From Treponema sp. (GTDB taxonomy: Bacteria > Spirochaetota > Spirochaetia > Treponematales > Breznakiellaceae), in assembly GCA_031281025.1 (NCBI GenBank), contig JAITFY010000005.1, positions 1-32,907 of the forward strand: a stretch of 32,907 bases of DNA. Reading direction: 5' to 3'. Within the stretch, counting starts at the first letter, position 1. The number at the start of each line of letters is the position of its first letter. A model generated the notes under the pieces. The model was not told the origin of the DNA. It ran no database searches and saw only the letters and a program-made list of their open reading frames with translations. Both the position numbers and the translations under genes were made by a program. Below are positions 22,002 to 29,900 of this stretch, piece after piece.

Positions 22002-22685
22002 TCACTTAAGATCGTCGGACTCGATTTGTCCGTCACGAATACGCACCAGGCGGCGGGCATAATCCATGACCATTTGATCATGGGTGGAGAAAATGAACGT
22101 AGTCCCTTCGGATTTGTTCAGTTCCAGCATAAGTTCCAGAATCTCGCGCCCAATTTTTGAATCAAGGTTTGCAGTCGGTTCATCGGCCAAAATAAGAGCC
22201 GGCTTTTTGACAAGCGCCCGGGCAATAGCAACACGCTGCTGCTGACCGCCGGACATTTCCTTAGGACGCCGCTTTGCCATATCCTCAAGGCCTACATCCC
22301 TTAAAACTTTGGCAGTGCGTTCTTTAATTTCCTTTTTCCCAACACCCATGAGAGTAAGCGGGAAGGAAACATTTTCTTCTACAGAGAGCACTGGGATAAG
22401 GTTATAAGCCTGAAAGATGAAACCAATACTATGCCGCCGCAGGAGCGCCAATTGTTTTCGGGTCATCTTTGCTGTGTTTGAACCGCCAACGATTATGTCT
22501 CCCGATGTGATTGTGTCCAGACACCCAACCAGATGCAGGAAAGTAGACTTTCCGCTTCCCGAAGGGCCTGCAATGGCGGAAAATTCTCCACTCTGGAATT
22601 CCAGATTTACACCTCGCAGGGCATGCACCGTTTGTTCTTTTAAACCGTAGTCTTTTACTACATTTTCTGCTTTTACAACTGTCAT
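22002..22685 (-). CDS. ABC transporter ATP-binding protein, LolD/MacB type
   Basis: A 227-residue ATPase powering the two downstream permeases. All nucleotide-binding motifs are visible: Walker A AGPSGSGKST (residues 40-48 region), Q-loop GFIFQAYNLIP, signature MSGGQQQRVAIARAL, Walker B LILADEPTANLDSK, and the switch His in FSTHD. The pattern IFQAYNLIPVLSVEENVSFP is typical of the LolD/MacB subfamily. GGAGG lies 7 bases before the ATG. It is the first gene of the five-gene export operon and begins 37 bases after the toxin gene, so transcripts from the toxin-antitoxin promoter could read into it. Confidence 0.95.
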   Translation of the reverse strand: MTVVKAENVVKDYGLKEQTVHALRGVNLEFQSGEFSAIAGPSGSGKSTFLHLVGCLDTITSGDIIVGGSNTAKMTRKQLALLRRHSIGFIFQAYNLIPVLSVEENVSFPLTLMGVGKKEIKERTAKVLRDVGLEDMAKRRPKEMSGGQQQRVAIARALVKKPALILADEPTANLDSKIGREILELMLELNKSEGTTFIFSTHDQMVMDYARRLVRIRDGQIESDDLK

Positions 22686-22722
22686 CTTTTTCCTCCAATT
22701 AATTTTATTAGTTCATTATTCA

Positions 22723-23103
22723 CTACACCACCATAACCAAAGAGGAATATTCTCCTAAAATGGCATCGCTTGTTACAAGCCGCATTGGACAGGTGATAGC
22801 TTGAGCCAGAAGCATGTGGTCAAACGGGTCTTTGTGTAATTGCGGCAATTCGAGGTATGTTTTGGTGTAGTCGGCGGTTATTGGTAAATCAATGTAATTA
22901 TAATTTTTAGCAAGAGATCGAAGAATACTATATTCAATAGGTAATTTTCCGCTCCGTAATTTAATCGCTATTTCCCACCAGGAAACAGCGCTGATAAAAA
23001 GCTGTGTTTCTTCTGAAAATAATAAAGGTTTTATCTTGCTTATTCTTGGATTATCCTCAGAAAGCCAAATAACTATATTTGTGTCTAACAGAAATTGGGT
23101 CAT
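22723..23103 (-). CDS. VapC-like PIN-domain toxin
   Basis: A 126-residue PIN-domain ribonuclease of a type II toxin-antitoxin pair; relatives cleave tRNA or rRNA and are neutralised by the neighbouring antitoxin. Acidic active-site signatures are present: LLDTNIVIWL (Asp7), the Glu of SWWEIAIKLRSGK, HKDPFDHMLLAQA and LVTSDAIL. The length is typical. Start and antitoxin stop overlap by four bases (ATGA), the usual arrangement for coupled expression. It reads as an intact gene with no frameshift. Confidence 0.93.
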   Translation of the reverse strand: MTQFLLDTNIVIWLSEDNPRISKIKPLLFSEETQLFISAVSWWEIAIKLRSGKLPIEYSILRSLAKNYNYIDLPITADYTKTYLELPQLHKDPFDHMLLAQAITCPMRLVTSDAILGEYSSLVMVV

Positions 23104-23396
23104 TTTTTTTCAAAGTCCTCTAGTCCGCGCATACTATAAAACATTTCTTCGATTTCCTCATCTGTGAAAGGATCATCCCAGCCTTCATTAAGCACAACTT
23201 TTCCTTTCATGCAGCCAATAAATCCTTTGCGATGCTCAGCATCAATTTTTTTTTGATTAGCAGCTGAAAGTATCACTTCCGGTTTTCCATAAGCGCCAAT
23301 GTAGATTGTCTCTCCTGTCGCTGCCCGTTTAACCAACCTTGAGAAGTTGGTCTTTGCCTCGTGAATTGGAATGGGTTTTACTGCATAAGCCATCAT
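23100..23396 (-). CDS. Phd/YefM-type antitoxin
   Basis: A 98-residue antitoxin that neutralises the adjoining VapC-like toxin and probably binds its own promoter. The N-terminal DNA-binding signature is PIPIHEAKTNFSRLVKRAA, followed by GETIYIGAYGKPEVIL, as in Phd/YefM proteins. The acidic, helical C-terminal half (DDPFTDEEIEEMFYSMRGLE) would wrap the toxin. The ATG at 23396 is chosen because AGGTGA lies suitably upstream. A longer form from the ATG at 23429 (12 extra, acidic residues) is possible: it sits 6 bases after the -10 element, so it could be used from a leaderless message. Confidence 0.87.
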   Translation of the reverse strand: MMAYAVKPIPIHEAKTNFSRLVKRAATGETIYIGAYGKPEVILSAANQKKIDAEHRKGFIGCMKGKVVLNEGWDDPFTDEEIEEMFYSMRGLEDFEKK

Positions 23397-23435
23397 AGGC
23401 TCACCTACAAAAAGTTCTTCGTCTTCCATAACACA

Positions 23436-23465
23436 AGCTTAGTCCATGCTGGGCTAAGCTGTCAA
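23436..23465 (-). promoter_or_regulatory. Toxin-antitoxin promoter overlapped by a 25-base palindrome (candidate operator)
   Basis: On the minus strand a perfect -35 TTGACA (23460-23465) is followed after 18 bases by a weak -10 TAAGCT (23436-23441). The palindrome at 23436-23460 has arms AGCTTAG/CTAAGCT plus inner CCA/TGG around TGC, with one mismatched pair. It fills the space from the last base of the -35 to the -10. Antitoxin binding here would occlude RNA polymerase, the usual autoregulation of such operons. Confidence 0.65.
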
Positions 23466-23503
23466 GTAGAATAACAGATAAAAGTGCTAGCAGCTACAAC
23501 AAT

Positions 23504-24727
23504 CTAATTTAACACTTCTTCACGATCGGCCAGCGTGACATTCACGGAGGATGCTTGTCCGCCTCGTATAAACTCCACTCTGACTACATCTCCAGGCCTT
23601 GACGCTTCCAGTGACGCATAAAGATCGGCCAGAGTATCTGTCTTAAAACCGTTCACAGACGTGATGATATCCCCGCCAAGGTAGATTACAGACCTGCCGT
23701 GTTGAACAGGTTCGGTGCCTTGCCTTAAACCTGCCCTTTCCGCAAGCCCCCCTCTTCGGGTACGCGAAACAAGAAGCCCCTGATTAACAGGCAAATTGGC
23801 ATGACGGACAAGGCTTGGAAAAAGCTGAACCACGGTTGCATCAATCCAGCCGCGCCGTACTCTTCCGTGCAGAATAATCTCGTTTACAACACGTATTGCA
23901 GTGTTGACAGGAACGGCAAAACCAATACCAACAGAACCTCCCGATGGAGAATAGATCATCGTATTGATACCAATCATCCTGCCCTGAGTATCCAAAAGCG
24001 GGCCGCCGGAATTGCCGGGATTTATCGATGCGTCAGTTTGAATCATGTCGCGGATTATATGGTTTCTTGATGCTTGAATTGGACGGCCCAGCCCTGAGAC
24101 AATCCCCACCGTCAAAGTTCGTTCAAGTGCAAAGGGGTTGCCAATAGCCAGAACCTTTTGCCCCACACGCAGATTCGAAGAATCGCCGTAAGGAATCGTT
24201 GTTAATTCCAAACCGGCAGGAGGATCAAACTTTAAAACAGCAATATCGTTTTCTGCATCAACACCGATAATAGAACCTTCAAACTGGCTGCCATCGGCAA
24301 GATTAATAAAAACCCTATGGGCATTGCGAATCACATGATTATTGGTAAGAACATAACCCCTAATATCAATTATGGAACCAGAACCGGAACTGCCTTCCTG
24401 CGGAACAGGCTCTAAAAACCAGTTAATTGCCATTATTTCGGTGGTAATATTAACAACAGCGACATTCAATCTTTCATAAATTGCTATATTTTCGCGTTCA
24501 CCTTCCGAGAATTGAACCAGATCAGATGTATTTAATGCAAGATGATCAGATTGCAGCAATTTAAACTCATTTAGATTATCATCCAACACCAGGAAATTTG
24601 CTTCTTGACCAATCCCTATTTTGGATTGAAATGGCGTAAAAAAACCTAACCCAATTACAAAAAACAAAACAATAAGACCGCTTAGTATCGAGAAAAATAA
24701 AACCTGTCTACGGCTATACAATTTCAT
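23504..24727 (-). CDS. HtrA/DegP-type serine protease with one PDZ domain
   Basis: A 407-residue envelope protease/chaperone that degrades misfolded periplasmic proteins. One N-terminal membrane anchor (VLFFSILSGLIVLFFVIGLGF) places it in the periplasm, tethered to the inner membrane as in DegS/HtrA. The trypsin-like catalytic triad is complete: His131 (LTNNHVIRNA), Asp161 (AENDIAVLKF) and Ser240 (NPGNSGGPLLD). A single PDZ domain covers about residues 290-400 (GLLVSRTRRGGLAERAGLR, GGDIITSVNGFKTDTLADLY). The ATG at 24727 is preferred since GGAGG lies about 7-8 bases upstream; the frame extends to 24748 without support. It is divergent from the NlpC/P60-like gene and followed by the toxin-antitoxin pair. 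Confidence 0.95.
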   Translation of the reverse strand: MKLYSRRQVLFFSILSGLIVLFFVIGLGFFTPFQSKIGIGQEANFLVLDDNLNEFKLLQSDHLALNTSDLVQFSEGERENIAIYERLNVAVVNITTEIMAINWFLEPVPQEGSSGSGSIIDIRGYVLTNNHVIRNAHRVFINLADGSQFEGSIIGVDAENDIAVLKFDPPAGLELTTIPYGDSSNLRVGQKVLAIGNPFALERTLTVGIVSGLGRPIQASRNHIIRDMIQTDASINPGNSGGPLLDTQGRMIGINTMIYSPSGGSVGIGFAVPVNTAIRVVNEIILHGRVRRGWIDATVVQLFPSLVRHANLPVNQGLLVSRTRRGGLAERAGLRQGTEPVQHGRSVIYLGGDIITSVNGFKTDTLADLYASLEASRPGDVVRVEFIRGGQASSVNVTLADREEVLN

Positions 24728-24795
24728 ATCACTCCCTCCAGATTCCATCCTGCTTCTATTATTTTAGTTTATTTATGCCGATAATAGAAGAGGAT

Positions 24796-26163
24796 ATGTA
24801 TAAATTTTTACTCATTTTACTGATTTTCCTGGGCAATTCTGCGGTTTACAGTCTTGATCTGCCTGTAGCTCAAATATCCGATGACTCAATTTTAAGGCAC
24901 AGATTGAAGGATACATGGTTTTTAGATCCTCCCCACAGGGTATTATCCGACTACACAAGAATCGAATCCTTGCAAACCGGTGAAAGAGTACAAGTGAGTG
25001 CAGTAGAAGGCAGAGAAGAAATCATGATTATCCTTGCACGCGAACGGATGATAGGCAGGGTAACCACTGATACTGCCCCTGCTGCAGAACGCAGACCCAC
25101 AGGGCAATTTCCCGGATGGGAACAAGGGTCGTGGATGCTGACAAGGAATAAAGCAACAGGAGCCGGCACCTTGATCAGAATATTCCTTCGCAGTGATCAA
25201 TATACATATATTCAATTCCGGCCTTTTAATGCAGAAAGAAGCCTGATGGATGCCGTCCTTCACGGCGGTTATATAACACGTTCTTTGCCGGTAGCAATCC
25301 CTTTTGATCGCCTTTACACAACTCCGTTAAACGACATTTTAAAACTTGTAGAAGGCAGGTTCCCATTAAGGTACTTCGAGCCCGATCCCGCCGTCTACAA
25401 AGATACCCGTACACTCGTAACAAATGTGCGCCGGCATCTTGACCGCCTGCGTTATGCAGACGACGGCGCGATTGATGAAAACGGCAACTTTGTTTTAATT
25501 AACTCCCTGCAAAGTCAAAACCAGGCTGCTGCAGGCCTTAACTGTTCGGGTTTTGTCAAATGGCTCATTGACGGTATACTCCGTCCTGTAACCGGACAAA
25601 GGCTGCCAATCCCGCCGCTTAAAGAACCCTTTGGGCAGCGTGGTTCATCCTTCACCATTAATTGGGAGGAAAGGCGTGATGTTTTTTTTGGTCTTGACTG
25701 GAACAGAAATCTCGCAGCAGAAGCAAACAGAGCTTTACGTTCAGCGTCTTACAGTGTCCTTGACGAATTTGAGGTGCGAAACGATGGTTTTTCATTTGTC
25801 ATGGTAAGCGAAAACAGCGCTTTTATTGCCCGTTCATTTCCGGGTTTCCTTTCGGAAGCTGGATACGAAATTGACGAATTGCGCCCGCTGCTCTACACTC
25901 TTGCTATCGACGAGCCATACAGTTTTTATCTTGCTGCTGTAAACAATGAGATAGCAACTCCAACAAGTCCTCGAGGCACGCCACGTCTTAGGCAATACTT
26001 TCATGTAGCGGCTATAATCCCTTATTTTGACGAATTTGGTATTTTCCGTATTGTAGTATTAGAAAGCGCTGCAGAAACTTCGTTTAACGCATTTCGCAAT
26101 CGTTATCCCGGGCATCATGTCAATCTTGTGAGGATACCGGTTTCGCCGGAGTTTGAACCTTAG
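24796..26163 (+). CDS. Secreted protein with NlpC/P60-like Cys-His signatures
   Basis: A 455-residue exported protein not assigned to a named family. The N-terminus MYKFLLILLIFLGNSAVYS is a signal peptide. Near the middle, GLNCSGFVKWLID (Cys250) resembles the DCSGFV nucleophile motif of NlpC/P60 peptidoglycan peptidases. A later strand pair RQYFHVAAIIPYFDE (His403) supplies a plausible His, so a papain-like cell-wall hydrolase is inferred. The usual Asp before the Cys is Asn. An upstream ATG at 24775 adds seven residues (acidic) and also lacks a ribosome-binding site. 24796 is preferred because it gives a normal signal peptide, though its GAGG is only two bases away. It is divergent from the HtrA-type protease gene. 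Confidence 0.72.
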   Translation: MYKFLLILLIFLGNSAVYSLDLPVAQISDDSILRHRLKDTWFLDPPHRVLSDYTRIESLQTGERVQVSAVEGREEIMIILARERMIGRVTTDTAPAAERRPTGQFPGWEQGSWMLTRNKATGAGTLIRIFLRSDQYTYIQFRPFNAERSLMDAVLHGGYITRSLPVAIPFDRLYTTPLNDILKLVEGRFPLRYFEPDPAVYKDTRTLVTNVRRHLDRLRYADDGAIDENGNFVLINSLQSQNQAAAGLNCSGFVKWLIDGILRPVTGQRLPIPPLKEPFGQRGSSFTINWEERRDVFFGLDWNRNLAAEANRALRSASYSVLDEFEVRNDGFSFVMVSENSAFIARSFPGFLSEAGYEIDELRPLLYTLAIDEPYSFYLAAVNNEIATPTSPRGTPRLRQYFHVAAIIPYFDEFGIFRIVVLESAAETSFNAFRNRYPGHHVNLVRIPVSPEFEP

Positions 26164-26175
26164 GGGGTTCTAGGC

Positions 26176-26204
26176 AAGACATTCCACCATAAAAGTGCTA
26201 TACT
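26176..26204 (+). promoter_or_regulatory. Promoter of the HAD hydrolase gene, leaderless geometry
   Basis: AAGACA (26176-26181), a 17-base spacer and TATACT (26199-26204). The -10 ends six bases before the ATG at 26211, and no Shine-Dalgarno sequence is present. Confidence 0.65.
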
Positions 26205-26210
26205 AAAAAA

Positions 26211-26918
26211 ATGCAAAACAACATCAAAGCCATAACATTTGATCTGGACGGGACATTATATCCAAACTACCGTATAAACATCAAACTAATACCATTTACA
26301 TTGAAGCAATGGCGGCTATTATCAACTTTTGGCAAGGTAAGAAAAATTATTCGCCAGGAGCAGGAAAAAAACTTGCAGGATTCCCCGCAGCTTTTTGCTC
26401 CATGCAGTGATATATACGAATATCAGGCACAGATGACTGCAAAAATCCTTTCTGACAATCCTGAACAAATAAGAGAAAAAATCGACCGCTTAATTTATCG
26501 AGGATGGGAGCCGCTTTTTAAAACTGTCAAACTTTTTAAGGGAGTACATGAAACGCTTGAGACCTTTCGTAAAGCCGGTTACAAGCTGGGACTTATGTCG
26601 GACTTTCCTCCCGAAACAAAATTGAAAAACTTAAAGGTAAACGACTGTTGGGATACCGTACAATGTTCTGAACGCTGCGGCGCGCTTAAACCTCATCCCT
26701 TGCCTTTTATCAAACTTGCCCAGGCATTATCCCTGCCGCCGCAAAATATACTTTACGTGGGAAATAGTTATTCTTATGATGTGGTTGGCGCTGCCAGAGC
26801 GGGAATGAAAACAGCATGGCTTAAACCGGCATTTGCCCTTAATAGCAAAAAAATGAGCATAAAACCTGATTTTTCTTTTAATAACTATCGCCAATTGCAT
26901 GACTTTGTGATAAGATAA
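26211..26918 (+). CDS. HAD-superfamily hydrolase
   Basis: A 235-residue haloacid-dehalogenase-like phosphatase, cytoplasmic. The four motifs are in order: I, FDLDGTLYP (nucleophile and acid Asp at about residues 11 and 13); II, GLMSDFPPETK (Ser); III, CGALKPHP (Lys); IV, YVGNSYSYDVVGAARAG (Asp). A helical cap domain lies between motifs I and II (about residues 20-110). The class resembles phosphoglycolate phosphatase or YjjG-like nucleotidases, but the substrate cannot be named. The start has no ribosome-binding site and lies directly after a promoter. It is separated from the next gene by 42 bases that contain a perfect TATAAT. Confidence 0.9.
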   Translation: MQNNIKAITFDLDGTLYPNYRINIKLIPFTLKQWRLLSTFGKVRKIIRQEQEKNLQDSPQLFAPCSDIYEYQAQMTAKILSDNPEQIREKIDRLIYRGWEPLFKTVKLFKGVHETLETFRKAGYKLGLMSDFPPETKLKNLKVNDCWDTVQCSERCGALKPHPLPFIKLAQALSLPPQNILYVGNSYSYDVVGAARAGMKTAWLKPAFALNSKKMSIKPDFSFNNYRQLHDFVIR

Positions 26919-26948
26919 CTTAGATAAAGGTATTATTCGGGGAGGGTG

Positions 26949-26954
26949 TATAAT
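26949..26954 (+). promoter_or_regulatory. Perfect -10 element six bases before the giant coiled-coil gene
   Basis: TATAAT at 26949-26954 is followed by six bases and the ATG at 26961. I see no good -35 at 16-18 bases. A strong ribosome-binding-like GGGGAGGG (26939-26946) lies upstream of the -10. It would be used only on transcripts reading through from the HAD gene. Confidence 0.5.
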
Positions 26955-26960
26955 ACTGTG

Positions 26961-29900
26961 ATGTTTACAATAGGAAATTTAATAACACTTGGTTTAGCTG
27001 CTTGTTTCCTTATCTTTTACCGGGTAACGGACAAAAACAACCGTTCTCTTGATAAGGTGAAAAAATTCGCAGACAAGTGCAAGGACGAGATTGCCGCTTA
27101 CGTTGATGAAAAAGGCATGGCAGTTAAGAATTTTGGCATTGACCTGGAAATCGAAAAAAAAGCAGCCGTCCAGTTAATGAAAAATATTCAGCAGCTTACC
27201 GAAGAAGATCTTGCAAAAAAGTCAGAAACCATAGCTCGTATAGAAGGACATATTAAAGCCTTTGAGTTATCGCTAGAAGAACTATTCGGAATGACAGACA
27301 GAGTGCAGGAAAACCTCAGCCGCATCCGGGATGAATCTGCCTTTGTGGAAAATACAAACAAGCGGGTAAGCGAAGCCAAAGACAAATTTGAACACGTAGA
27401 AAAAGCGCTTCTGGCAGCAGTAAAAAATCTTAAGGATACCGAAGCGTATCTTGAAAAAAAGAATGTCGAACATCTGGAACAAACTGCACAGGAAGTATTA
27501 ATATCGACAAAATCATATATATCCGATTTTGAAGTTACTGCTCAGGTAATTGAACAAAAAATCGAAGATCACCGGGAAGCTGTAATAAAAATAGAACGCG
27601 AGCGTGAAGCAATTCTAAATCACGATATGGAACAGGTAAAAAACCTTTTAAAGGATGTTCTTGAAAATGCAGGAAAACGTGCAGACAAACTGGAAGAGGC
27701 CGCTTTAGTAAAATTACGTGAACAGGCTCAGGAAAGAGTAAACCAGATAAAAGTTTTTTTTGAAGAAAAGATAAAAAACACACAGGATACGCTTAAAACA
27801 GAGCATGTAACAATCAACGAAAAAATAAAAACAATTCATGATAAATGTAATACAGAGATCCTTGATATCAGCACAAAACACAAAAACACACATCAGGAAT
27901 GGATAAAAGGATCCGCCGAATTAGACAATATGGCAAAAAAACAAAAAGAAGAAATTATTACTTCTCTTGCACGCCAACAGGAAGAAATAACAAATGCGCT
28001 TACAAAAGAACGGGAAGCTATCAATACATCTTTGGTGCAGCAGCAAAATGACTGGAAAAATAATTTTTACGAGTTTAAAAGAGTAGCAGAAAAACAACGC
28101 ATGGATCTGGAAGGAAATTTAACTTCAACCAAAACAGAATTAAACCAATCGATAATTGAACTGCGTACAAAATCCGAAGCAGTAATAAAACAACAGCATG
28201 ACGAACTGGATACAGCTATTAAGCTTCACCAAAAAGAAATTGTTACCTCCATAGCAGAACATAAAGAAAACTCTGCTGCTGCTGTCAAAAAACAACAGCA
28301 AGAAACAGGCGAAATTCTTTCCAAGCTTAGTTCATCGCTTTCTAATTTACAGGCACAATCAAATGATATAAAAAATCAACACAGTGAGCAGCTTGGCGTT
28401 ATACTTAGCCAAGTCAGAGAAAAGTCCAATGCAGCTGTAATTCAGCACGAAAAAGAACTGTCCGAAATTATCAATGAACTTAAAGCAAATTCCGGCGTTG
28501 CTGTAAATCAACAGCAAAATGAAATTAATTACACCCTTAAAACTTTAAAGGAAAATACAGAAGCTGCCGTAAGATCACAGCAAAACGAACTTACAACAGT
28601 ACTCAAAGAATTAAAAGAAAACGCAGAAAATCTGGTTAGTTCCCAACAAGAAGAATTATCATCAGCGCTCACTGAATTAAAAAACAAAACACAGATGTCG
28701 GTTAAATCTCAACAAGAAGAATTGTCATCAGAGCTCAGTGAATTAAAAGAAAAAACAGAGACGATTGTTTTATCTCAACAAAATGAATTATCATCAACAA
28801 TTAGTGAATTAAAGGAAACTTCGGAAACACTGGTTAGAACTCAACAAAACGAGCTGTCATCAGCGCTTAAAGTATTAAAAGAAACATCAGATATGTTGGC
28901 TAGTTCTCAACAGGAAGAGCTCTCATCAACACTTAGAGGATTAAAAGAAAACTCAGAAACATTGGTAAGAGCTCAACAAAACGAGTTATCATCAGCAATC
29001 AGGATATTAAAAGAAAGCTCGGAAACGTTAATTAGTTCTCAACATGAAGAGATATCTTCGGCGCTTATGGAATTAAAAGAAAGCGCAGAGACAAAAATTT
29101 TATCTCAGCAAAAAGAGCTGTCATCAACTCTCAGTGAATTAAAAGAAAAAACAGATACTATTGCAAGAACCCAACAAAACGAGTTGTCATTAACACTTAG
29201 GGGATTAAAAGAAAACTCAGAAACTTTAGTTAGCTCTCATCAAGAAGAGCTGTCATCAACTCTCAGGGAATTAAAAGAAAACTCAGAGACGAAAATCTTG
29301 TCTCAGCAAAACGAGCTGTCATCGACACTTCAAAAAATCAGACAGAATACCGAAACTGCCGTAATACAGCAGAAAAACGAAATTGATCTTTCGTTAAAGG
29401 AACTTAAAGAAAAATCAAACGCTTCTTTTACAAATCAAATTGAAGACTTAAGCGGCTCTCTTAATAAACAGATGGAAGAATGGAAACTTCTTTGCAAGGA
29501 TACAGAGCAAAATATCATTTTTGCAAACGAAAAAAGACTTGATGAATACAGTAAAACACACGAAGAAGCTGTAAAACAGCTTATCAATCTGGCAGATGAT
29601 GCGGCAACACTGGAAAACGAACTTCGTAAATCCATGCAGGAAGTAATTACAAGAATTAAAAACGATTTCTCCGGATTCGAAAATGAATCCAGCGTAAACA
29701 TGGAAGCTGCCGCCGCTGCGTTTGAAACACAGGCTTTAGCCTTACGCAAAGAGATTGAAGATACAAACAGGGAACTTGACGACATAAGGAAGCAGGCTTC
29801 CAATAATGTTTCGGAAAAACTTATCTCCTTTGAAAACACTTTTACAGCAGAGCTTGGAAAACGCGCATCCGAAATGGGAAGACAAATTGCAGACTGGCAA

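Noticed and set aside
24775-24795. Upstream ATG of the NlpC/P60-like gene as the true start
   Set aside because: It has no ribosome-binding site and adds acidic residues before the signal peptide. It remains possible because the preferred ATG also has a poorly spaced GAGG.
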